From: CAUUJV01 sp963545565
GTDB lineage: Bacteria > Actinomycetota > Actinomycetes > Actinomycetales > Bifidobacteriaceae
Reading direction: 5' to 3'
Length of the DNA: 64,000 nucleotides
Assembly: GCA_963545565.1 (NCBI GenBank)
Contig: CAUUJV010000002.1
Coordinates: forward strand, 1 to 64,000
A model generated the notes under the pieces. That model worked only from the letters and a program-made list of their open reading frames with translations, was not told the origin of the DNA and ran no database searches. This document shows positions 17,706 to 25,423 of the stretch, piece by piece. A program made the translations under genes and the position numbers. The first letter of the stretch is position 1, and each line of letters starts with the position of its first letter.

Positions 17706-18712
17706 CTCCCCGAAGCCATTTTCAATCGAGGGTCAAGAATTCCATGTGAAATATCAATCGCTGTAGTTATCACAAGGAACAACACTGCGAGAAGCATCAA
17801 CTCCGTTTGAACAGCAGGTAAATCACGATTTGAAATATCACTCATCATCATGGACGAAAGCCCCGGCAAGGCAAAAAGATTTTCCACCACGAGCACGCCC
17901 GTAACCATCTCTGCAAAAGTCAGCCCCAGCACACTGAGCAGCTGTGGAGCCACCATGTGCATTCCTGTGCTGCTTAACGCCTGTCTGCGCGTCATCCCCG
18001 AAGCCATACTCATAGAAATAAAATCTTTTTGAGAAACTTCAAGCAGAGCTGAGCGGGTGTATCGCATGATTTGAGCCGCAGTAATCAAGCCAACACTCAA
18101 TGCCGGCAAAATCAACGCGGCCACAGCATGAGGAAAATTCGACCAACCAGTATCAGGGAAGTTACCCGCCGGAAGCAACTTGAAAACACCGTTCCCGCGA
18201 GAAAATAGCATGATGAGAATTAGCCCAGACCACAAAGCAGGCACAGCAGCAATCGCAATAGACGCAATACGCAGCATCCCTTGCGTCCGGCTACTTCGGG
18301 CACTCGCAGCCTCAATACCTAGAGGAATTCCAATCACGATTGCAATTGCTAGGCTTAGAATTAGTAAAGGGAAAGTTACCTGAGAGCGAGTAATAATCTG
18401 CCACAAAATCGATTCCCCTGTTAATGCCGAAGAGCCAAGATTTCCGTGGAAAATTCCCTCTATCCATGAGAAATACTGCACTATATATGATTGATCAAGA
18501 CCAAGCTGCTTTCGCAAAGTCGCAACTTCCGCCTTCGTGGCATTAGTTCCTGCAACTACTGACGCCACATCTCCAGGCAAAATTCGCAGCAGCACAAAAA
18601 TCAGGATTGACATTACAAACAGTGCAATCACAAACCCGATGAGCTTACGCAGCACTGCCTGTAGAGTGTAAATACTTTGACTGCTCAACCGATTACTCAC
18701 CTGATCACTCAT
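17702..18712 (-). CDS. Peptide-type ABC transporter permease (DppB-like)
   Basis: A 336-residue permease with an N-terminal helix (about 25-48) followed by RILPGDVASVVAG, the opening of DppB-type subunits. Five more helices follow, with the coupling loop SALLEVSQKDFISMSMASG. Its start overlaps the 3' end of the binding-protein gene by 8 nt. With the DppC-like partner it forms the membrane channel. Confidence 0.92.
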   Translation of the reverse strand: MSDQVSNRLSSQSIYTLQAVLRKLIGFVIALFVMSILIFVLLRILPGDVASVVAGTNATKAEVATLRKQLGLDQSYIVQYFSWIEGIFHGNLGSSALTGESILWQIITRSQVTFPLLILSLAIAIVIGIPLGIEAASARSSRTQGMLRIASIAIAAVPALWSGLILIMLFSRGNGVFKLLPAGNFPDTGWSNFPHAVAALILPALSVGLITAAQIMRYTRSALLEVSQKDFISMSMASGMTRRQALSSTGMHMVAPQLLSVLGLTFAEMVTGVLVVENLFALPGLSSMMMSDISNRDLPAVQTELMLLAVLFLVITTAIDISHGILDPRLKMASGR

Positions 18713-20444
18713 TGATGGAGACCTTCCATAACGGCATGTAGGTCTGATTCATATTCACGGGAAAGCCTGAAATATCCTTATCCCATGCCGTGAGTACCTG
18801 GTAGTTGAACAGCCAATCGGCAGCGGCGTCTTTACTGACGATGCGTGCCGCTTTTGCCAGGAGCACGTTACGGGCGGAATCAGAGGAAGCCTGCAAAGCC
18901 TGTGAATACAAGGATTGAACTTCCGCGTTATCGTAGCCGTAATAATACGTAGAATCTGCCCACTGATAGAAATCATGGCTTTCGTTGTGATCCACAATGG
19001 AAATATCGTAGTCATGATTCGTGTACACATCACTGAGCCATGTGGAGAACTCCACTACGGAAATCTGCAAATCAATGCCAATTTTTGCTAGCTGAGACTT
19101 CAACTGTACGCCAAGCTCTTTTGAATACGTATTCGCATATTCGAGTCTAAGCGTTAAACGATTTGTTGTGTCGTATCCAGCTTCTTTGAGCAGCTTTTTT
19201 GCCTTCTTCAGATTGTATGGATATAGACCTGTGAGATTTTGATACCCAGGGTCAAGAGACGGGATTGGGCCTCCAAGCGCTTTGTCAACATTGCCACGAG
19301 AAGCAATCAAGGCATTGTGATCAATCGCATATCGAATAGCCTGACGGACTTTTTTATTGGATAACACAGAGCCCTTGTTATTAAAAGCCATCACGTATTT
19401 ATCTGTGCCTCGACCAGCTTTGACTGTGAAGCGAGAGTTTTTTGCAATAGATGTTTTTAGATTAGAGCTCAGTGGAGCAAGAACCTGCACCGCTCCACTC
19501 TTCAACGCATTGACAGCAGCATTCGTGTCCACATAGTAGCGAATAACAATCGTGCCAACCTGTGCAGCATGTGAAGAAGAGGAAGTGGAAGAAGCAGAAG
19601 AGCCCGAATCCCAATATGATGGGTTTGCCTTTAGCGTTACAGATACACCAGATTTATACGAGGACACAGTGAACGGCCCAGATCCAACAGCTTGGATTTT
19701 TGCGTTGTAATTTGCGTCTTTATCGAACACTAATCCAGAACGTCCGGTCAACGCCCACAATAATTCAGAATATGGTGCGGTGAGCTTTAGCCTCACAGTG
19801 TTCGCGTCGATGGCTTTAATAGACTCGAAGTTACTAAGCTCTGTAGAACCTTGATATCCCTTGGTCATCATCGTACGGATTGACCACACAACATCTGCCG
19901 AATTGAGCACATCCCCATTAGAAAAAGTCATGTTGTGATTGAGATGGAAAGTGTAAGTTTTTGCATCCTTGGAAATAGTCCATGACTTCGCTAAGCCGGA
20001 TGTCACGCCGTTGGTTGATGTGCGCTGCACGAGGGGTTCATACACATTGCCGATAAGAAGCTGATCAAGTGCAGTACCGGATTGCTTGCGAATATCTAAG
20101 TTCGTTGGGGCAAGCTGCAAACCTATCGAGACTTTTGAAGATGAGCTAGCAGATGCGTTAAAGGAACTGCTTGTAGTATTCGAGCTTGAAGAAGCTCCTG
20201 TACCGCCTCCGTAGCGCGCACCTAATGTCCATCCAATAACGAGGGAAGCAATAACGGCAGCGATAGTAATAAAGCGCACCCACATCTGGTGTTTATGTAA
20301 TGAGCGAGTGCGCAGTTGCGCCATATTCAGTGACTGATCAAGCCCGTCAAAGGTGCTTGTCTCCACTATTTCTGCGTGATTTTCATCACTTTTTTTGTTA
20401 TTGCCATTGCTTTTATTATCTTTTTCAATATCTTGGTGAGACAT
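18705..20444 (-). CDS. Peptide-type solute-binding protein (SBP_bac_5), N-terminally anchored
   Basis: GGGAGAGTTTT precedes the chosen ATG (20444); the frame is open 31 codons further but without a site. The 579-residue protein has a charged cytoplasmic head (1-55), one transmembrane helix (about 57-75), a Ser-rich linker (84-105) and then the periplasmic-binding fold: NVYEPLVQRTS, MTFSNGDVLNSADVVWSI, YDISIVDHNES. There is no lipobox cysteine, so it would be held by the helix rather than by lipid. Peptides are the likeliest ligands for the family; nickel or other ligands are possible. It is the first gene of the operon. Confidence 0.9.
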   Translation of the reverse strand: MSHQDIEKDNKSNGNNKKSDENHAEIVETSTFDGLDQSLNMAQLRTRSLHKHQMWVRFITIAAVIASLVIGWTLGARYGGGTGASSSSNTTSSSFNASASSSSKVSIGLQLAPTNLDIRKQSGTALDQLLIGNVYEPLVQRTSTNGVTSGLAKSWTISKDAKTYTFHLNHNMTFSNGDVLNSADVVWSIRTMMTKGYQGSTELSNFESIKAIDANTVRLKLTAPYSELLWALTGRSGLVFDKDANYNAKIQAVGSGPFTVSSYKSGVSVTLKANPSYWDSGSSASSTSSSSHAAQVGTIVIRYYVDTNAAVNALKSGAVQVLAPLSSNLKTSIAKNSRFTVKAGRGTDKYVMAFNNKGSVLSNKKVRQAIRYAIDHNALIASRGNVDKALGGPIPSLDPGYQNLTGLYPYNLKKAKKLLKEAGYDTTNRLTLRLEYANTYSKELGVQLKSQLAKIGIDLQISVVEFSTWLSDVYTNHDYDISIVDHNESHDFYQWADSTYYYGYDNAEVQSLYSQALQASSDSARNVLLAKAARIVSKDAAADWLFNYQVLTAWDKDISGFPVNMNQTYMPLWKVSINE

Positions 20445-20572
20445 AAAACTCTCCCGGCGCATTGCGCCACTCCGTAACATGTCACCGTGCACAATCGCGT
20501 GCATCGATGCGTGTTCTTCTACGGTTAACAAAAGCAAGTCTACCGCGCAGTATCTATTATGATGTGTTATAC

Positions 20573-20590
20573 GCAGGCATCAATGCCTGC
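20573..20590. promoter_or_regulatory. Short dyad in the coaX leader
   Basis: GCAGGCA-TCAA-TGCCTGC forms a 7-bp perfect stem with a 4-nt loop, 45 nt upstream of coaX and downstream of a TATTATGAT-like -10 candidate. It may be an operator or an RNA hairpin in the leader. Confidence 0.4.
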
Positions 20591-20634
20591 AAGCACAATC
20601 CGATTACTAGATTGATTAACTAAATGAGGTACTT

Positions 20635-21411
20635 ATGCTCGTTGCAGTAGATATTGGAAATTCCAACATTGTTATTGGTTTCCTTGACGGCGAGCGCATT
20701 ATTGATACATATCGTCTCACCACTACGACATCGCGTACGAGCGATGAGTATGGAATCTCTCTCGTGCAGTTCCTCTCCATGTCTTCTTTGACTGTGGACG
20801 ATGTTGACGATGTGATCATTGCATCCGTCGTACCTCAGGTGATGCATTCCTTCCGCGCAAGCATTATCAAGTATTGCGGAGTATCCCCCATTGTGGTAGG
20901 TCCAGGAATTAAAACGGGTATCAATGTACGTATGGATGACCCCAAATCTCTCGGCGCCGACTGCCTTGTAGACTGCGTTTCTGCATACAACCTTTACGGT
21001 GGGCCTTGCCTTGTAATCGATATGGGGACAGCAACTACATTCAACTATGTGGACAAGAATGGCTCCATCCTTAATGGCATTGTGTCTGCTGGATTGCAGA
21101 CCTCTGCTCGCGCTCTTGCCGGAAATACTGCTCAGCTTCCTGAGGTTGAGCTTGGCCGCCCCTCCACTATTAAGACCACAAATACTTTCACAGCTATTCA
21201 GGCTGGCCTCTACTATGGATTCCTCGGTGGCATCGAACGAGTGATCCTCGAATGCCGCAAAGAATTTGGCGATGATTTCACCGTCGTCACCACAGGCGGA
21301 TTTGGCCGCACAATTGAACACGACAGCGATTTGATCGATATCTACGACCCTGACCTCATCTTCAAAGGCATGAGCATCATCTACGAGCGCAATCGCAAAA
21401 ATCGCAAATAG
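20635..21411 (+). CDS. coaX: Type III pantothenate kinase
   Basis: Catalyses the first step of coenzyme A synthesis (phosphorylation of pantothenate). The 258-residue ASKHA-fold enzyme shows the phosphate-binding loop DIGNSNIVIG (6-15), the second motif VIDMGTATTFNYVD, and the pantothenate-site blocks KSLGADCLVDCV and GIVSAGLQTSARALA. Length is normal. Start follows AATGAGGTACTT. It is divergent from the peptide ABC operon and monocistronic, with accessory DNA beginning after its stop. Confidence 0.95.
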   Translation: MLVAVDIGNSNIVIGFLDGERIIDTYRLTTTTSRTSDEYGISLVQFLSMSSLTVDDVDDVIIASVVPQVMHSFRASIIKYCGVSPIVVGPGIKTGINVRMDDPKSLGADCLVDCVSAYNLYGGPCLVIDMGTATTFNYVDKNGSILNGIVSAGLQTSARALAGNTAQLPEVELGRPSTIKTTNTFTAIQAGLYYGFLGGIERVILECRKEFGDDFTVVTTGGFGRTIEHDSDLIDIYDPDLIFKGMSIIYERNRKNRK

Positions 21412-21754
21412 CCCGTACATAGGCTCCACACATAGCCCCGCGTATAGCCTCAGTGATCTTTTTTCGCATCTGTACCATTATTGACTTTTTAAATCTGCAC
21501 AAGGACCCACTTAAAGCAGATCTTCCGTGCGGCTGACAGTCATGCCACAGTGTGAACCGTCGATATTGGCCCTGAGAAGAAATCTAAAGCAATATCTCCA
21601 TCTGAAATGCCACTTAACAACAGCAACGCTCTGTGAGCTCTGGTCGTTCATCTCCTTTCTGGTTGTCGCGTCTGCGTATATGAGGCAGCGTTCAGGTTCA
21701 TATAAACATGGATGATCAGCAAGTCTGAATCATTTGGGATTTTGATGGAATCTT
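21412..21754. other. Gene-poor boundary between coaX and the accessory island
   Basis: After coaX the sequence moves from core composition into mixed sequence. A 62-codon frame at 21527-21715 has no ribosome-binding site or domain and is not accepted. The promoter of the ORF6N gene should lie at the right end (21700-21795). Confidence 0.5.
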
Positions 21755-21775
21755 GAAATCACAGGATGTGACTTC
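21755..21775. promoter_or_regulatory. Dyad upstream of the ORF6N gene
   Basis: GAAATCACA-GGA-TGTGACTTC has 9-nt arms with one mismatch and core TCACA-N3-TGTGA. The same core with longer arms recurs inside the gene at 22031-22053. It lies 20 nt before the start codon, well placed for autoregulation. Confidence 0.5.
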
Positions 21776-21795
21776 AAATGGAGGAAAGGGACGTC

Positions 21796-22590
21796 ATGGC
21801 AGACGAGAAGACCGTGTTGAATGAAGATCGGAATGCCATCGTCCCTGTGGCCGACGCTCGGATCTGCAGCATGATCTACACGGTGCATGGCAGGCAAGTC
21901 ATGTTGGACAGCGATCTCGCACAATTGTACGGCGTCGAGACGAAGGTGCTTAATCAGGCAGTGAGCAGAAACCCAAAATGCTTTCCCGAGAGGTTTTGCT
22001 TTCGAGTCACGCGAGAAGAGGCTGAAAGACTAAGGTCACAGATTGTGACCTTACGTCCTGAGCTACAAGAGCATACCACATGGTGGCGCTACATGCCTCG
22101 GGTATTCACGGAGCAAGGCGTCTCAATGCTCTCCGCAGTGCTTCGCAGTGATACGGCAATCGATACGAGTGTGCGTATCATGGACGCCTTTGTGGAGATG
22201 CGTCATTTCATCACCGATAACGCCTACATGTTCAAGCAGATCCGTGACGTCGAGCGGCGCGCCAGCAAGAGCATCTTCCTCGTGGACGGCTACGTGGATT
22301 CCGGTACCCTCAACGTCCTCGCCAAGAAGCGCGAAGGCGCTTCCGTCGAGATTTGGACCCACCCCAAGACAGCGCTCACCGAGAAAGACACTGCGACCTT
22401 CAACGCCCAGTACCCGAAGCTGGAAGTCCAACGAACCGCGACATCTCACGACCGTTACCTTATATTGGACAGGACAGAGGGTTACTTCGTCGGAGCCTCG
22501 CTCAAAGATGCCGGCAAGAAGAGCTTCGCCATCTCTCGCATCGAGGATGCTGGCATCGTCAAGGCAATTCTCATAAAACTGAAGGGCTGA
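21796..22590 (+). CDS. ORF6N (KilA-N-like) protein with C-terminal phospholipase D-like domain, internally deleted
   Basis: GGAGG precedes the chosen ATG. Residues about 23-115 form an ORF6N DNA-binding domain, known from phage antirepressors and host-encoded relatives (QVMLDSDLAQLYGVETKVLN, then RYMPRVFTEQGVSMLSAVL). Residues about 159-255 look like a PLD-type nuclease/phosphatase half-domain (FLVDGYVDSGTLNVLAKK, HDRYLILD, GYFVGASLKDAGKKSF). In relatives as I recall them, a linker of some 55-65 residues containing an EGQIYDAF-like motif joins the two; here MFKQIRDVER runs straight into RASKSIF, pointing to an in-frame deletion near residue 155. GC-rich codon use contrasts with coaX, suggesting transfer. 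Biological role unknown; possibly phage-related regulation or defence. Confidence 0.85.
   Translation: MADEKTVLNEDRNAIVPVADARICSMIYTVHGRQVMLDSDLAQLYGVETKVLNQAVSRNPKCFPERFCFRVTREEAERLRSQIVTLRPELQEHTTWWRYMPRVFTEQGVSMLSAVLRSDTAIDTSVRIMDAFVEMRHFITDNAYMFKQIRDVERRASKSIFLVDGYVDSGTLNVLAKKREGASVEIWTHPKTALTEKDTATFNAQYPKLEVQRTATSHDRYLILDRTEGYFVGASLKDAGKKSFAISRIEDAGIVKAILIKLKG
22031..22053. promoter_or_regulatory. Perfect dyad inside the ORF6N coding sequence
   Basis: TAAGGTCACA-GAT-TGTGACCTTA has 10-bp perfect arms with a 3-nt spacer, and encodes LRSQIVTL at the junction after the ORF6N core. Its core equals the dyad in the gene's promoter region. Confidence 0.55.
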
Positions 22591-22825
22591 TGCCGGAAGG
22601 GTTCCGCCCAATTCCCCATTCGTCGCTAAAGCTCTTCTTTAAGATAGCATTGAGGAGTCTGCGGCGAAGTTCGACAGAAAAATCACCCTTATCAAGACCA
22701 GATATGACAGCAATACGTCCTTCGCTTAACCCGTTTTCAAACTGATCGCACACAGAAGAAAGCAGAAGCTGGCCGATCCCACAGCTTCGACGAACAGCGA
22801 TTTCACAGGCACTAGGGCTGGCTCG

Positions 22826-23281
22826 CTACCGCAGGCGACGGAGCCTCACGATCCAGAAAATGACGACGGCGGCCAACGCGAGTATGATCGCGGGGAACAA
22901 GAACCAAGGCTGCGCCCCTCCTCCTACCTGAACTGCGGACACCGCTGACAAGCTCACGACCAGAACTGCTTTCATCGAGGCCAGCAGTGCGGCGGCGGCG
23001 CGGTAGACACCGTCGCGGTTCTTGCTGGTCACTTTAACGCTGGTGTTCCACCATTTCGGGTGACGCTCGACTATCTCGATCCCGATGTGGAGAACGAGCA
23101 AAAGCACCGGGACGACGAAAATTCGTGTTTTACTGCCCCATTCGTCGATCTGCCCATCAAACCCGTAGTGCACTGGGATGGTGTTCGGCAGACTCCCCCA
23201 TGCCAGAATGACGCGGGCGAGTGTCACAACTACCACCACGGCGCAGAGGACGCTAATGACCTTACTAAACGCGTACCTCAT
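22826..23281 (-). CDS. DUF1648 membrane protein
   Basis: A 151-residue protein starting at an ATG (a GTG three codons earlier is an alternative). The N-terminal helix is followed by LPNTIPVHYGFDGQIDEWGSK, the DUF1648 signature, then three more hydrophobic segments and a short basic tail. DUF1648 proteins include SdpI-type immunity proteins and regulators' membrane partners; function here is unproven. GC-rich composition marks it as part of the island. Its ATG sits within TGATG at the end of a 30-codon frame, indicating translational coupling to something upstream that is no longer intact. Confidence 0.75.
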   Translation of the reverse strand: MRYAFSKVISVLCAVVVVVTLARVILAWGSLPNTIPVHYGFDGQIDEWGSKTRIFVVPVLLLVLHIGIEIVERHPKWWNTSVKVTSKNRDGVYRAAAALLASMKAVLVVSLSAVSAVQVGGGAQPWFLFPAIILALAAVVIFWIVRLRRLR

Positions 23282-23373
23282 CACATCCACCTCGCCTCAT
23301 CACATTTGACCTTCTGCGCGAAATCACCGTTGATGGCAAGCGTCTCATAAGGAGAAAGATGCCGTAGCCTCAT
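23281..23373 (-). other. Short ORF coupled to the DUF1648 gene (possible gene remnant)
   Basis: A 30-codon frame begins MRLRHLSPYETLAINGDF and ends with a TGA overlapping the ATG of the DUF1648 gene. In frame upstream it continues protein-like (GHDPLALVL) to a TAA, suggesting the tail of a decayed gene. No domain can be named. Confidence 0.35.
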
Positions 23374-23533
23374 AAGAACAAGAGCCAATGGGTCGTGCCC
23401 TTATGGACCCGGCGGTTTCCGTGTACATACATAATACAACGCTCGGCAACACTCGACGCCTGGAAACGCTCTATGCCAGACAACGCTATCGGGGGCAAAA
23501 GAAGCATCTCTCTCCTCAAAAACTGACAAATAT

Positions 23534-23578
23534 TACGAATTATGATATATTACATATATCGATATATCGGAATTCGTA
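23534..23578. promoter_or_regulatory. Nested palindromes at the PadR promoter
   Basis: Outer arms TACGAATT (23534-23541) and AATTCGTA (23571-23578) enclose the perfect palindrome ATATATCGATATAT (23554-23567). The block sits just upstream of AAAAAAGGAG and the padR-type start. PadR regulators commonly repress their own promoters at such dyads. Confidence 0.6.
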
Positions 23579-23595
23579 TTAAAAAAGGAGAATGC

Positions 23596-23934
23596 ATGGG
23601 ACGAACGGCAAACAGCGGTGCTCTCACAGAGTCTGTTTTCTACATCCTGCTGCGACTCCACCAACCGGCGCATGGTTACGCTCTGATGAAAGACATCGCA
23701 GAAATGACGGGTGGACGGGTAGATCTCGGAGCCGGCTCTCTCTACGGAGCATTGGATACCCTGCGGAAGAAGAGCTGGATCAAAGCACTGGATGAGCATC
23801 CACAGAACAGAAAAATCGAATACATCATCACAGACACAGGAAAGCAGTTTTTCGAAAAAGAGCTGCTCCGTCTGAAAGAAATGCTGCAAAATGCAGATAA
23901 AATTAAGGATTTGACCCATGAACACGACCGTTAA
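23596..23934 (+). CDS. PadR-family transcriptional regulator
   Basis: The 112-residue start follows AAAAAAGGAGAATGC; the longer frame adds an unlikely N-terminus. The winged-helix signature is clear: ESVFYILLRLHQPAHGYAL (11-29), then GAGSLYGALDTLRKKSWI and IEYIITDTGKQFFEKE. It lacks the long C-terminal coil of larger PadR members (subfamily 2 size). Its gene overlaps by 17 nt the following DUF2812 gene, a pairing frequent in Firmicutes, where the membrane protein and PadR form a small stress or drug-response unit. Low-GC, Firmicute-like codon use suggests transfer. Confidence 0.9.
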   Translation: MGRTANSGALTESVFYILLRLHQPAHGYALMKDIAEMTGGRVDLGAGSLYGALDTLRKKSWIKALDEHPQNRKIEYIITDTGKQFFEKELLRLKEMLQNADKIKDLTHEHDR

Positions 23935-24466
23935 AAAAGTATTTATGGATATCCACAAGGAAGAAGAATGGCTGAACGAGCAGGGCCAAAAGGGCCTGAT
24001 GCTCATCGGCTGCCTTGGTGGAGAATACGTGTTTGAGAACGTCCCTCAGGCAAAGTATCAGTATAAGATCGACTTGCCCGCATATACCGGCAGCAAGAAG
24101 AAGGAATATCTTGATTTTCTGGAGCAGACCGGTATCTCCGTTGCGGCGAAGTACGGCGGCAGAGTGTATCTGAGGAAGAATGCTGTCGATGGGCCATTGA
24201 ACATATACACCGAGAACAAAGAGATTCAGAAGCAGATAAATAGACGCTATTCACATTTCTTTGCCATCGGTATACCACAGTTCATAGTGGGATTCGTCAC
24301 ATTGCTTCAAATGGTGCTCTATGTGCAATCAAGAGGCGTACCATTTTGGATCACAGTCGTTCTCGATGTTGGACTTATGATTTCCGGGGTCATCTTCTTT
24401 ACTCTGGGGATCCAAAGGCGCAGGAAATATGCTATGCCCAAAGAAGATAAAGAAATTTGGGAATAA
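23918..24466 (+). CDS. DUF2812 membrane protein, PadR partner
   Basis: A 182-residue protein with the DUF2812 pattern: a soluble N-terminal half (EEEWLNEQGQKGLMLIGCLG, then YQYKIDLPAYTGSKKKEYLD, where family members have a similar Y-x-I-D block) followed by two transmembrane helices (about 112-133 and 143-164) and a charged tail. It overlaps the padR-type gene, so the two are co-translated. Known members are often under PadR control; the molecular function is not established. Confidence 0.85.
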   Translation: MNTTVKKVFMDIHKEEEWLNEQGQKGLMLIGCLGGEYVFENVPQAKYQYKIDLPAYTGSKKKEYLDFLEQTGISVAAKYGGRVYLRKNAVDGPLNIYTENKEIQKQINRRYSHFFAIGIPQFIVGFVTLLQMVLYVQSRGVPFWITVVLDVGLMISGVIFFTLGIQRRRKYAMPKEDKEIWE

Positions 24467-24538
24467 CAAAATACGGCACGGAAAGATAGACGATGATCTT
24501 ATCAGTCCTATTGCGTATGGTCAGCCAGTGTATGGCAT

Positions 24539-25363
24539 TCAGCATGGCACGTGAAATGAATACTGAGATATAAATTCTCGATCTGCCCCGGTAATGGGAT
24601 CTATGAACCGCAGTGTACGCGCAATGAGTTGCAACGGCTTGGAGAAATCGTCGTACGCATAGGCCTGCAGATTCGGATAAAAATCATCATTCATGATCGG
24701 CAGCCCGATGGAATTCATGTGGACACGCAACTGATGGTTCTTACCTGTTCTCGGGTACAGCTCATAGATCCTGAAACCGGCCTTTACGAGGTCAGGAATT
24801 TGCTTCTCCGGTGGCGCAACCGCGATAAGAGTTTCCGAATTAGGCACTCCGCGTTCTTCCATCGCGCGAATTATTCCCCGCTTTTTAACAATGCGGGAAC
24901 GGCGAAGATATTTCTGGCCAACAAACGCTGTGGATGTGACGCCGGAGTATCCAATCAGATCAGGATCAAAATCAGGCTTTAAATCAGACTTTACTTTTTC
25001 TAGTGTGCCGAATTGAGGAATATGGATCGGCTTCATGGGAGCAGCACACTCATATATTTTTTCTGTGCGATGGTTCTGGAACATCATCTGATATGCTCTG
25101 CGATGCTCTTTCTTTCGCACGAACACAACTACTCCAGCAGTACTGCGATCCAGTCGATGAGCTGGAATGATGTCAGGCTCATCATAGAGTTCCCGCAGCC
25201 GCATGAGCGCAGTAGATCTGTACCACATCCCGCGCGGCATTGTGGCAAGAAAATGAGGCTTATCAACCACAATGATTTTCTCATCTTCATAGAGCACCGG
25301 CATAGCGAAAGGAATATCAGGCTCCTCAAACACATAACGGTGCCGTTTGACGCGATTTTCCAC
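24539..25363 (-). CDS. RluA-family RNA pseudouridine synthase
   Basis: A 274-residue cytosolic enzyme that isomerises uridine in rRNA or tRNA. The catalytic block is AHRLDRSTAGVVVF with D72; VLYEDEKIIVVDKPHFLATMP (23-43) and the late RTGKNHQLRVHMNSIGLPI are RluA family motifs. No S4 domain is present. It resembles the actinobacterial branch annotated as 23S rRNA/tRNA-32 synthase; the target base cannot be told from sequence. Confidence 0.88.
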   Translation of the reverse strand: MENRVKRHRYVFEEPDIPFAMPVLYEDEKIIVVDKPHFLATMPRGMWYRSTALMRLRELYDEPDIIPAHRLDRSTAGVVVFVRKKEHRRAYQMMFQNHRTEKIYECAAPMKPIHIPQFGTLEKVKSDLKPDFDPDLIGYSGVTSTAFVGQKYLRRSRIVKKRGIIRAMEERGVPNSETLIAVAPPEKQIPDLVKAGFRIYELYPRTGKNHQLRVHMNSIGLPIMNDDFYPNLQAYAYDDFSKPLQLIARTLRFIDPITGADREFISQYSFHVPC

Positions 25364-25423
25364 TGTACTTATATCTATCTTTTACTATCTCTGCCCGTAT
25401 CTACGCCTAGACTTTATGCCAAC

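Noticed and set aside
21527..21715. 62-codon plus-strand frame
   Set aside because: No ribosome-binding site, no domain and uneven composition; not counted as a gene.
22571..22825. Minus-strand frame open for about 85 codons (EGRIAVISGLDKGDFSVELR inside)
   Set aside because: It looks somewhat protein-like, but lacks a ribosome-binding site, overlaps the 3' end of the ORF6N gene, and matches no family I know. It may be a gene scrap.
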